Source: Verpa conica
Taxonomy: Eukaryota > Ascomycota > Pezizomycetes > Pezizales > Morchellaceae
Length of the DNA: 64,000 nucleotides
Assembly: GCA_033030425.1 (NCBI GenBank)
Contig: JAUFSD010000016.1
Span: 1,426,001-1,490,000 of the forward strand
Reading direction: 5' to 3'
The stretch's first letter is position 1. Each line of letters starts with the position of its first letter. The notes below the pieces were generated by a model. That model had not been told where the DNA came from and made no database searches. It saw only the letters and a list, made by a program, of their open reading frames with translations. Of this stretch, positions 22,641 through 33,225 are shown one piece after another. A program made the translations under genes and the position numbers.

Positions 22641-23507
22641 AACGAGTCTCCGGCAGGAAAGGTCGGGGGGCAGAGCCAGTGAGGTTCGATTTTAGGGTTT
22701 CTATTGGCCTTTCGGTCTTGTGGCAAAGATTCTAGCAATTTTACTGGATGTAGACCCCCTGCTCACGTCTCTCAATCTTTGTTTTCCGAATTGTTGATGC
22801 GCCGGTGTGATAGGCTGCACAGCCCTCCTAATACAGGGCTTGGCTAATTCGATAAGCTAAAGCGTATCATCTTGGGGAAAACAAAAGTATGAATATGGTA
22901 GGATCATATCTTTCTAGTTCGCTAGCTAACTCTATCTATGTAATATGAGATTTTACTGTCTGTTGTATTATGGGTATCGAATAGGTATAATGCGGGTACA
23001 AGCAGTTTTGGGTCTATGATGCAGGAGGCTTCACTTTCAGGAGCATATATATAGAGATCATAAGAACACTCGCTGAGGCGAGTCCTCCTCAGCCTAAGAT
23101 CTACTCTTGTCCTCTCTATTTTACCACACTGTCTATGTCGCCTTTATCCGAGTGACCGGTCATAATCAAACTGTCAGCACTATAAATTCGGAAGCCTCCC
23201 TAATACTAAATCATAACCGGTAAATGTCACCCCGGGGGTTATCGTTATTAACACGACCAAATGAGGCACCTAGGACTGCACTTAACAAATAGATGACTTT
23301 GTAGTGAATGGGTTAGGGTTACAATTTACCATATCATAACGTAATCTAATGATCTACAGAAGCCATATTCACTCCTCAGACCCTGTCGGTTATTTAGGCT
23401 AATCAATTAGTTATAGCCAGTTATCTGGGGTAGAAATCTGGGAGATCAATAACTTTATAGAAATTAACATTGATTCATCGACTAGGGACCCAAGAGTACT
23501 CTACGAA
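22641..23507. other. Non-coding stretch with promoter-like repeat copy 2
   Basis: Bases 23030-23135 (AGGCTTCACTTTCAGGAGCA, a TATATATA box, then CTCGCTGAGGCGAG and TCTACTC) match the repeat at 11063-11170. The rest holds nothing I can support; GGGTTAGGGTTA occurs once near 23310. Confidence 0.45.
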
Positions 23508-23553
23508 ACCGGCATTCACCCCTCAAAAGGAAGAATAAAAGAAATAAATTGTA

Positions 23554-23632
23554 CTTGGACTGAAATTAAGTATTGTTCGCAACAGGATAGAGATCATGCT
23601 TCGCATCTAACAATATTTAATTTCGCCCTAAG
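23554..23632. mobile_element. Tiny MITE (79 bp) nested in the duplicated segment
   Basis: The ends CTTGGACTGAAATTAAGTAT and complementary ATATTTAATTTCGCCCTAAG form imperfect inverted repeats. The paralogous segment at 29739-29970 lacks exactly this block, showing ATTGTAGGCAAT at the empty site. Non-coding. Confidence 0.6.
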
Positions 23633-23702
23633 CAGGCAATTAAAAAAAAACTAACGACTACCACTTTACACCAAAGAGGAGACAGTTTTATAATCAGGTA
23701 TA

Positions 23703-24083
23703 TGTTCTGGCCCGTTGGGGGGACGTCCCCTCAACGGGCCAACCTGTTGGAGGGACGTCCTCTATATAGGCCAACCTACGTCCCCTGTATGGGTAACAAC
23801 ATAAAAAAAATCCTGGCTACAAAAAAACACTCAGAACAAAGCTTCCAGCCTCCTACAAGTTTAATAAAGCATAGAATAAAATCCAAAAAAATCACAAATA
23901 TAGTTCAAGATAGATTTATATTTTCTAGCTATTATTCTTATTCTTTTGAGTGTCCCTGTATTAATTAGGCTATACTTTGTTGGCTTGCCCATGGGTGTCC
24001 CTCCAACGGGTAGGGGACCTAACAGGTTGGCCCGTTGAGGGGACGTCCCCCCAACGGGCACGTCCCCCCAACGGGCCAGAACA
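23703..24083. mobile_element. MITE family F (TGTTCTGGCCCG termini), copy 1
   Basis: The inverted ends are TGTTCTGGCCCGTTGGGGGG and the complementary ACGGGCCAGAACA. TATA flanks both sides, consistent with a 4-bp target duplication. The sub-terminal parts repeat the palindrome GGGACGTCCC and CAACGGGCCA/CCGTTGG motifs several times, as expected of transposase-binding arrays. The empty site is preserved at 29850-29880. A second copy, with TGTT/AACA ends flanked by GCTA, is at 45738-46234. No transposase ORF. Confidence 0.85.
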
Positions 24084-24289
24084 TATATATACATAGACAG
24101 ATTAACCATACCTAGGAACACCCAATCCACACAAACGCTACTTTACGAATTCTAAATTTTATAATAATAATAAAAGTAAAAAAAAACACTACTGTAAGAT
24201 GTCATTATGAGTAATTCCGCCTGGTCACGGAGCTGGTGCTCTGAAAACCCTACCAGGGGCAGGAGCTGTTATTTTATACGGGTGAAGCA

Positions 24290-24499
24290 TTGGGGACTTG
24301 GCCGCGCTGGGTTATACATGATATGGGTAAAGTGACTGACGCCCAGTCACTTCTACTAGATAACGCAATACCTATTGAGGGCTGGATTAATGATCCGACA
24401 GATATCGATCTCCTGCATCTAATACCATTACTAGAAGCCCTTCAGTATGCTACTGACGTGAGAGCACTTCTTGCACTACGCATGGGCGAGACAGGCTAG
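24290..24499 (+). pseudogene. Possible gene fragment, unrecognised (about 69 codons)
   Basis: A short open frame reads GTWPRWVIHDMGKVTDAQ...GWINDPTDIDLL...LLEALQYATDV and ends with TAG. The composition looks protein-like (amphipathic leucines, acidic clusters). No splice partner is found on either side, and I do not recognise a family. It lies immediately right of the duplicated segment and may be a remnant of a larger gene. It could also be chance. Confidence 0.3.
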
Positions 24500-25595
24500 G
24501 AATGGGATTGCAGGGCGGATATATGCTCCTAGTGGCTAGGAGCATGGGGGAAATGTGTACAGTCCCATGGAAGTTCCTTCCCATTGTACTATGGATATAT
24601 ATAGGCTAGGGGCACATAAAGGAAAATCCTTTGAAACTTTGAGTATGATCTGTTAAAGGCGTCATTCATCCCCCGCCCACTCATTATCCTAGTTGCTAGA
24701 AGCATCAATCCAGAACTTCCATTAGAGCCAGCTGCTGTCACCCCTTCTCTGTCCACTCAATACCCAGATCTAACGCCCTAGACTGGTATTTTAGTAACGA
24801 AACGACCAAAAACCCCACCTCTAGATCTAGCCAACTAACCGACAAGGAAGAGAAATTCAAATAACTGTGAAAATTCTCCAGGAGTCTGATATTTATATGG
24901 ACCACGCCCTGTTATTAAACGACCTCTACTGAATCACTAGTGGAGGGTAAATATTGTAGGTTCGCAAAAATACCCGGACACCTGCGTACTCTCATGCCAA
25001 CAAACAAAGCATGAGGACTAACGAGAAGAACATGAAATAGGGGCTATATAGAACATAAAAAGATAATTTAGCATATACTAATACTTTTGTATCATTCATC
25101 AACCTCAATAGCTGCCTTGTGTGTCATATTGTCAGATTATGGTATAGGTTGCGTTGCGGCGCTAGTGTCCGGGTATCTTTGCCAACCCATAATATTTTGT
25201 AGATGATGCCTTCCATATATGTGGTATTGTATGCCAGGATTTATAACCTAATTATCAAACCTCAAATAGTTACAATAGGCATGGAAGGGTGAAATGAGAA
25301 ACTACATAGCCTCTCTAGGCGTCTTTGGGATAGTGAATTTTGACAATAAAAACCTGTTTTGAGATCATGGTTTTCCTGGTAACTATCCATTTAACCTTGT
25401 TATCATACAATACATACAAGAGTATCCCCAAAGTAATAAGAACAGAACATGAGGGAAGTCGTGAATTTTCTATTGAATAATAATTAATTAATGGTACTAG
25501 CACTTGAAAGGAGTTTATGTAAAAAAAAGTGAATGTCTTATTCCGAATTCGCCCAGAAAAGCTACGCCCTTCAGTACTTTTTTCCCCCGATATAA
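24500..25595. other. Non-coding stretch
   Basis: It is AT-rich, with no supported gene, RNA or mobile element. It is the 3' flank of the minus-strand hydrolase-ankyrin gene. Confidence 0.45.
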
Positions 25596-27987
25596 TCATG
25601 TATAAGCACCTAAACTTTTTAAAATTCCCACCATATCTTGATTTTCTCTTAATTTTGCTAATCCTAGTGCAGTCTTCCCGTCACAGGCCACTACGTTGAT
25701 GTCTGCCCCATTCTGTACCAACCACCTCACTGCCTCCACCTGGTTATGGTAGGATGCTACATGTATTGGTGCCCACGAATACTTACCCGTGAGGTTGACA
25801 TCCCCCCCATATCGCACCAAAAGCTCTGCAGCACCAATATGGCCGTTGTCACACGCAGTGTAGAGTGCCGTGTGGCCAGTATCCGACATTGCGTATACAT
25901 CTGCCCCCGCTTCCAATAGCATCTTTATTATATTTTCGTGCGCTGTTGCTATATGAAGAGCCGTAAGTCCGTTAACGCTTTTTGATCTGACATCCGCCCC
26001 GTTCTCCAGAAACTCTCGTACTTTCTTCTCATCTCCAGCAGCTACAGCACGGAACATAATTGGGGGTGCGGGATCTAATAGTAAACCTGTAAGAACATGA
26101 TTGAATTCTCTAAAAGGAACACCACTCTGAAAGAACTACGTACATAGACTTGATGCCATATCACTATAGCGCTGTGAGGCTGCTTCAATATCGGTAGTTG
26201 AAACAAGTACACGAGGTGTGAGAGTGCTCTTAGGGAGGGGGTCCCGATGTGCAGCAGGACGTATGGTACTACTGTTTGTGTTAGATAATCATGTTGCTAG
26301 GAAAAACCACTTGAATTCTTAAGTTGTATTTTAGTCTGGTAAGCCTGTGATTACGTACCTGTTTGGCCCGGCTTGAGCATTACTTTGGGAACTACCTGTA
26401 GAGGACGTAGTTGAGACTGGTAAAAAGTTTCTTAAGTGCATAACAACACTTGTATACGACGCCGAACGTCTATGGTTGAATTTGACCATCTCAGAATGAT
26501 CCCCCTCAGCAATCAGGACTTCCTCGATTGTCCTCGGAAGTTGTAGAATTGACGATCCTTTTTCAACAGCTGTGAAATACGCACCAGCCCTGGACCATTT
26601 GCCGTTCTCATCCTTGACAAGTTTTTGTTACTAAAGTAGCACCACTATACATTGGGGGTATGTGAGGGAAGAGGCCTCGTCAGGACCCAACTGCATTGGG
26701 AGTTCATAGGTATAAATTTTTTTCACTTTTCAGTTAAAGGATTTTAACGTACCTTTTTTAGCTTACGCGTTTGACCGGCTTCGTGGAAGCTGACTATCTT
26801 GAAGTTCGGAGTATAATTGATAAACCTATCCAACTCACTTCTTAAAAGTTCCGATTTACCTTCAATCGATTTAACAAGATCCTCCCTCGGCGAGGCTTGT
26901 CCAAGCATTGCAAGGATATCGTCTACTAGGAGGCCACGATGTGGGACACCAAAGAATATTGTGGCTTTTGTGTTCCGAAACAAGGAGTAAAGAGAATGCG
27001 TACTCTCACTTTCCTTTGCTCTGACAATGGACTAGCATGGATTAGTACCTGGCAATACGGCACGGCGGGATCCAATTATATCTTACCTGAGCAATTATTA
27101 TACCTCCAAAACTGTGACCGATGAATACTATAGGCCGTTTCTTCTCCTGCAAGATACACGTTTAGCTAACTTTGGCGGTGTATACTTACAGCGCTTCAGC
27201 AGAACGTAACTTACCTCTTCCGATTGCCTTGCCTTTATCAGCTCCTCCAAGAAGTTCTTTGCATAGTCCAGGGTAGTATGAGTCGAACTCGCTCCAAGAT
27301 TTGAGTTGTATCCATATATCATGCTCCTGCAGTCTGGAAAATCCCTAGAAAGAAAGTGACGAAGCCACATTCTCTGTAAATCCCCTCTTCCTCTCCACGA
27401 CCCATATGCATGGCCATTAAGCCCGGATACAGCCACAATACTACGCAAAAACAAAAGCAAAAATAAGCTCATTTCATCAAAACGGATTAGGCTGTGCAAC
27501 ATCCACTAGGAACGATCGAGAAAGGGGTGATTTGTAAGGCTATCACTAATCCCACTGCTAGCACTTCACCTAAAATCCTTAGATAATATTAATTGTAGGG
27601 ACTAGTGAAAGCGGATTCAAAACCTCCTATCTCCCGGTCATTTCTGCTGAGTGTTATACCTGGTGTAACCTACTCTGCCTTTATCCTTCCTGTTGTTGGA
27701 TAGAGTTGGGTAAGGTCATAAAAGTCTTTATCTATGCTTATATCGTAGTTATTATACTCAATCTCATAGCCATGGCCGTTGCGGAGGAGGTCGATGTTCG
27801 GCGGAGGCGAGCTAAACTGGACAAGGGCAATCAATGTTTGGTCCTCGTAGCAGGACGGACATATACTAGTCTGTCTTATATCGAGTGTAGTATTATCGTC
27901 CAAAAGCTCTGATAATGCAGTTTTCAGATCATCCAGTGTGGTTCCAAGAGGTAGACCTGTAACCCTGAAGATTGTACCTTTCGTCAT
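25596..27987 (-). CDS. Alpha/beta-hydrolase (PGAP1/lipase-like) with C-terminal ankyrin repeats, 7 exons
   Basis: Exons on the minus strand are 27987-27674, 27440-27215, 27146-27087, 27031-26753, 26612-26359, 26271-26144 and 26086-25596. All phases fit and give about 583 residues with no internal stop. The N-terminus (MTKGTIFRVTGLP) and DFYDLTQLYPT precede DIVAVSGLNGHAYGSW, as in fungal NLR-like hydrolases. The nucleophile elbow is GHSFGG, followed by ATIFFGVPHRGL. After a low-complexity linker, four to five ankyrin repeats follow (NGLTALHIATAHEN, TGHTALYTACDNGH, APIHVASYHNQ, DGKTALGLAK). The family typically acts as a sensor or effector module in fungal accessory repertoires; here there is no NACHT or NB-ARC domain between the hydrolase and the ankyrins. 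One intron (26613-26752) uses an AAG acceptor. The substrate is unknown. Confidence 0.85.
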
Positions 27988-28425
27988 TTTTTTCTGGGTA
28001 GAGGTGAAATAGATAAATAACCTTGGTGGGGGATGAGTATTTGGAGGTAATGTCAGCGGGGTCGGGCGGGGGCGCACTCTATGTAGAATATTTTGAATCG
28101 TGCGGGGTAGGGCCCTACTACTCACATTACGGCGGACTGCAGCGACTACTCCGCCATAATTGCGAAAGTGAAAGGCCAGAATCCCCCCCACCAAAACTTC
28201 GTCCAAAATCAATGAGCCAATAGGTATATTCGAATTAACCTGGGCTCTTGATAAGTAAATAAAATTCCTCTTACCTATAGCACCCTGGGATGTAAGTGGA
28301 AGAGGGGTGGAAGTGAGGTTTTTGGGCAAACTTCTTACACTGTTGCCTAATTGAGACACCTCAGGCTTGAAGTAGAGATATTACAGCTACCCAGAAACTT
28401 TATAGGCCATTAGGGATATCCCAGC

Positions 28426-28990
28426 TAGTGTGGTCCACGAGGCCAAGGCGCCTCGGGCCTCGCCTTGAGGTATCGGCCTCGAGGAGGGCAAGGCCGGGGG
28501 GGCTACGAGGTCGAGGTACCTCGAGGCTTCTCTCTGGGCTCGCCTCGAGGTGGCTCGAGGTAAATAATAATAAATTAAGAAAAATATTACAGACCCTAGT
28601 AAGTCACCCTGGCCATTCCCACCACAATTTGTCACAGACTATTTGTGAAAGTACGGGTGTGAGCAATAGAATGGTAGTTTTATAGTACGTCTGGAGCAGG
28701 GGGGACCCCATATATCCTACATGCCTATGGCCTCATTGCTATTGGCCATACTCTAATACTATTAGTCAGCTTGACCTGAAGGTCATGAACCGCATCAAAC
28801 AGGTAATAATGTAGTAGGTAATGGCTGGGGAATTAATCCTAAAAATAGTTCCATGCCCCAAGGCTCCTCGAGGTACCTCGAGGCCAGAATCTTAATTCCC
28901 AAGGCGAGCCAAAGCCAGAGCCCTACAAAGCCGAGACGCCTCGAGACTACCCCTCCTACCTCGCCTCGAGCGGCCTCGTGGACCACACTA
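28426..28990. mobile_element. Non-autonomous hAT-type element
   Basis: The inverted termini TAGTGTGGTCCACGAGGC and GCCTCGTGGACCACACTA are near-perfect complements. They are flanked by an exact 8-bp direct repeat, ATCCCAGC (28418-28425 and 28991-28998), the hallmark of hAT transposition. Both sub-terminal regions are packed with CTCGAGG/CCTCGAG palindromic words, likely transposase-binding sites. It is 565 bp with no transposase ORF; the frames inside are accidental. Intact ends and a perfect duplication suggest recent movement. Confidence 0.9.
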
Positions 28991-29381
28991 ATCCCAGCTA
29001 AGCATACCAGTTCTTTTAAAAAATAATTTAAGGAGGGGGTTGTGAATAATCTTTTTAGAGATCTCTATACCCACAATATCCCAATTGCGTCTCAGGACAA
29101 GGGTCTCTATCTAAAACCTCGCTTCCAACCCTCTTCTATATGCTTTCTAGGGCTTTATAGGTAAGAGAAAGTGTATTTACTTATCAAGAGCACAAGGTAA
29201 TTCAAATGTATTTATTAGCTCATTAACTTTGGACGAAGTTTTGGTGGGGGGGATTCTAGCTTTTCACTTTCGTAATTATGGCGGAGTGGTCGCTGCAGTC
29301 CGCAGTACACATAACATGCTGGACCAGGAGCTGTGTCAGGCCGAGAGCACTGTCGCAACCCGAGGCTCAAAGTCAATACAG

Positions 29382-29527
29382 TACAGCCTCTGGTAGAATT
29401 ATTCTGGAAACAGGGATTATCGAGCAGGGGCTTCTAGCCAATGCTATTGTCCAAACCTTCGTCAAAAACATAGAAGACGAATTATGTTGCGCGCCACATT
29501 TCCACAATAATTCTACCGGGAGCTGTA
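29382..29527. mobile_element. MITE family B, copy 2
   Basis: The ends TACAGCCTCTGGTAGAATTA and complementary TAATTCTACCGGGAGCTGTA match the copy at 876-1019, with TA at both ends. It is 146 bp. The left part of a short plus-strand ORF lies across it but has no protein-like character. Confidence 0.8.
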
Positions 29528-29535
29528 CACTCACC

Positions 29536-29738
29536 TATCCCTTAGTCTGATGAGACTTGCTGCCCACCCAATGTAGCGGTACTGTAGCTTAATTAGTCAA
29601 TCGCAACATAACCAATAAACAAGAGCGTTTGAGTGAAGTACCTGGCAGAGACGATACTCCTGGCCAGTAAGTAGATTATAATTTTCTCAAGTCCTTTGGC
29701 CCCACTTTGGGTGGGCAGCATCACCAGAGTAAGGGATA
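29536..29738. mobile_element. MITE family D, copy 2 (best preserved)
   Basis: The left end TATCCCTTAGTCTGATGAG then CTTGCTGCCCACCCA is mirrored by GGGTGGGCAGCATCACCAGA then GTAAGGGATA at the right, with TA on both sides. The interior is collinear with 1381-1558. It is 203 bp and lies nine bases from a family-B MITE. Confidence 0.8.
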
Positions 29739-29965
29739 CAAACCGGCATTCACCCCTCTATAGGAAGAATAAAAGAAATACATTGTAGGCAATCAAACAA
29801 AATCTAACCATTACCGTTTTACACCCAAAGAAGAGATAATTTTATAATCGACTATACACAACCAGATTAACCATACCAAGAAACACCCAATCCGCACAAA
29901 CGCTACTGTACAAATTCCCAATTTATAATAATCATAATAAGAAAAAACATTACCACACGATGCCA
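29739..29965. repeat. Duplicated segment next to the regulator stop codon
   Basis: This block is the uninterrupted version of 23508-24225. It lies directly downstream of the regulator stop codon at 29966-29968 (minus strand), so it would form the 3' UTR of that gene. It preserves empty sites for the two MITEs found in the other copy. Confidence 0.65.
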
Positions 29966-32900
29966 TTATGACCATCGATTATTCCCACCAGCTCCTAGTA
30001 CATCACCTAACCACTGTTCTAGGACCGTGTTCAGGCCTCTTCTACCGGACATGTTATTTGTATCATCTGCGCCGCTACCTGCACCCGCCGGCCCGCCTTC
30101 TCCTCCAGAACCACCACCATACCCGCCTCCTCCTTCGTCTGTATGCGTACCGTTACCTTCCTGCCGTAGCCCCAGGATCTGTAGTGGTGCCTGTTCAGGT
30201 TCATGCCTGGGAGGACCGAGTTGGAACGCGGAGGGTGAGAATCCGCCGACGTAGCCGAGGTTCTGTATGAACTCCGGAATACCGTCTTGGGACCTACAAA
30301 AGTGTTAGAAGATTTAGAGAGATGCTAGGGTAGGGTAGAGACTAACCAGGGTAGACATTCCAACATCCCCATCTCCTCGTCGAATCCGTCAGGACTCGGT
30401 GCTGTGTGTTGGCTTAATGATAAACTCGCAGCCTGACTTCCGGGACCCGGTTGGTTGTAGGCGTTGTTGATATTGCTGCCTGTTGAATTATCGTCCTCCT
30501 GTTGTTGAGCACGCATATTCAATGCTTGTAGTGTCGAGATGTGTTGGTTGTTATTAGGTGTTGGGTCGATTCCTGAAGTTACCGGGAATGAAGGACGGCG
30601 AAAATGGTTTGAGTCTGCGCCGACAGATATGTTCCCCGGGGAGGATATCATAGGTGCTGGTGGTGTGAACGTCTGGAATAACCTCGATGGTGACATTGAA
30701 GCCATTTGTCCTCCGAATGTGCTATCTTCCGACTGTGACATGAGTCGTGGGCGGGGATCGACTAGTTGTCGTGGTGGAGGAGGACGTGTTAAGAGTACGT
30801 CTTGTTTTTGTCTTCTTGCTGTCTCGGTCGTCATTTTGAGTAAGCCTTTGCAAGGAGGGAAGCCGGTAGTGGCTTTTTGTCTGTGTTTATCTAGCTCATC
30901 TCTGATGGAGCGGCATCCCGCTATAACAGTCTTTTCTATAGAGGTGAGGGGGTTCATCTCGTCATTTACGACGCCGGGGGAGTCTTTCGTAACTAGGCCT
31001 GCAAAATGAATGAATGTGCATGGTACCACTGCTAGCGACCGGGTGGAGTTGATATGCTTTAGTATCGTGGCGGTGGACGACACTGCAGCTGACGCAGAGG
31101 TTGATACTAGGTTCTGGGGGCTGAGACCGTAATCACGGGAGGAACAGGATCGATTATAGAGTTCTAGAATGGCGTGGGCGTAGAAAAGATGGAGATTGGA
31201 TATATGAGGGGCGGTAGGAATGAGGGCTGGCAATTCCATCTCCATAGGATTAAGAACATCAAACGAGCAATGTGGCAGCAAATCACGACACCATGAGTGC
31301 AGCTGATGCAAGATATTCTGAGGAGGGGGGATGCTTTCTTCCCCTCGATCGTGTTTGTGATTATGCTCTGAGAGAGGTTTCGGTGGTATGCTAGCTACTC
31401 GCCTCACAATCCGTGAGAGTTCCGCTAGTTGATTAAACACCGATAATATATGAGCTGGATCATCTTGATCCTGACTATCGTGGTCATCCAGATCAATGCC
31501 CCTCTTGCTTCGCGGATCAGCCACTGGTACCTCCTTCCATGAATCCCACTCCTCCCACCCGTCTTCATCCACCGCAGGGACAGTCCAGTCTTCTTCCCGA
31601 AGATGTGGGTCCCTCCCGAGTCGCACGGATATAAAGGTTTCTAGTACGAGGTATCCTAGCCATGTTCGGGTGTTGAACCGGGATTTTGTTTCTGACTTGA
31701 GACCGATATCAATGGCTACCCGACCCGCATGTCCAATTAGTAGCCATGAGGCATTGAGATGTGATAATGTGATATTCACAAGAGACAGAAGGAGGAGGGC
31801 CTGGACGTGTTCTAGAGTGTACTCCTCTCCCGGCCTGAATATCAATTGCTGGGCTGCCGTGTACAATGCAGAAGCTGATGGGGAAGCCGGTATTGAAGGG
31901 GCATAAGGAAATGACTGAGATGAAGCAGCCTCGGCGAGTGCTTGAGAGAGTCCATCATTTTGGATCGTAGCTAGAGTGAGGACGGCATATAATAGCGCTC
32001 GCTTTCCACTCGGGACTTCTGTTTTCGGGGGGTGAGCTTTCCGTTTGGATGAGGACGAGGAGCTGGCGACGTGAAAGAACCGGATGAGGTCGTATTTGTC
32101 GAGTATGGGGAACCAGACGTGGGTGTAGGTGAAGTAGAGGTCGAGGAGAAGACGAGAGTTTGACGGTAGTTGCGGGTACTCTTCCCGTTGCGTCATGGTA
32201 AAGTTGTCACGAACGGGACTATCGAGGGGGGATCTTTGATATGATATCGGACGGAAGGTATGGCTGGGTATTACAGAGTCGTGCATTGTGTGGTCAGGCA
32301 TTGATGTGTTTGGCATATGATCCGGGAATGGATTCTCGTCGGAGGTGTCGATGGAGGAGAATAGAGGAGGAGTCACTACTGGGGGTCCCATGCGGTTTTG
32401 ATACGAGTGATTGATGAGGGAGGTGTCGATATTTGATGATAATGGGGGAGCAGAACTCTGGGATTCCCGTGATCTAGAACTATCCTTTTCGCGCTCGTTC
32501 TCCTGGAGGCTTTGGGATTCCTTGACCCAATCCATTTCCGTGGGGCCAATCCCGTCATCTCCGTCTCGTGAATTGTTTGCTTGTCTCGTTATATCGCCTT
32601 CCAGGGCAGCACTCCTAGGGCCATCCGCACTACTCGAGATTGCCCTTATGGCTTCCTGAAAGTGTTCTTGGGCCATTCCCAGATCAACTGGCAGAGGTTC
32701 CGCATCTTTGGCTGCTACTGCTGCTGCCGCTGCTCCCGTCCGTACCTCTGAAGCCGTTGCTGGTGATCTCTCTGATGTCTCTGTCCCGTTGCTTTTTTCC
32801 CGTAAAAGCTCTAGAGCTTCCGGAACCAGCCCTTCCTTCCACGCGCTCGATAGCCTCTTTCCCTCTTCTCCCTCGTCAAAAAGGTTCTTGCCGCAGCGCT

Positions 32901-33225
32901 GCACGAGGCCCAGCAGGGCATGCTCACTCCCCTCGACACTGACGATGAGGAGGCCTAGAACCCTCTGCAGCAGCTTGACGCTCCTCTCCAGCGCCGACAC
33001 GCTACCCGGGGGTAAACCACGCTTCCTGGGTTGGGCGCCGTACGTGCACTGCTGGGACAGGGTTACGCAGGGCGAGCACGTTGGAGTTTTCCCGTCGCAT
33101 TTTGCCTTTCGTGAGCGACACTGCTCACAGGCACGAGATACGCGCATCCGCTTTGGAGCGGGACCAGAGTTTGCGGTCTCCGAGGGGGCACCCCCGACAG
33201 CGGCACCACCCCTGGCATCGGACAT
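29966..33225 (-). CDS. Zn2Cys6 transcription factor, probable quinate-pathway activator (QutA/QA-1F-like), 2 exons
   Basis: Exon 1 is 33225-30347 and exon 2 is 30293-29966, joined across a 53-nt intron (GTTAGT...TTTGTAG), giving about 1068 residues. The DNA-binding zinc cluster is at the N-terminus, with cysteines at 33, 36, 43, 50, 53 and 60 (CEQCRSRKAKC...CSPC...C), followed by a basic linker (PRKRGLPPG) and a leucine-rich segment. A fungal-specific transcription factor domain lies in the middle (LYFTYTHVWFPILDKYDLIRFF, then GHAGRVAIDIGL). The C-terminal part is glycine- and serine-rich and low-complexity. It is divergent from the repressor-like gene at 34310, matching the qa-1F/qa-1S layout. 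The QutA identity rests mainly on that synteny; another Gal4-type regulator is possible. The intron removes an otherwise early stop and adds about 108 residues. Confidence 0.8.

Larger units (their letters stand above)
23508..24225. repeat. Duplicated segment also found beside the regulator gene, carrying two nested MITEs
   Basis: Apart from two insertions (23554-23632 and 23703-24083), this segment is collinear with 29739-29970: CCGGCATTCACCCCTC, GGAAGAATAAAAGAAATA, AGATTAACCATACC, ACACCCAATCC and GTCATTATGA all recur in order. The other copy has neither insertion, so it serves as the empty site for both. The right end resembles the last codons and 3' flank of the regulator gene at 29966, so this may be a duplicated gene 3' end. 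Confidence 0.7.

Noticed and set aside
29278..29550. 90-codon ORF
   Set aside because: It runs across the family-B MITE and its flank; no protein family is recognisable.
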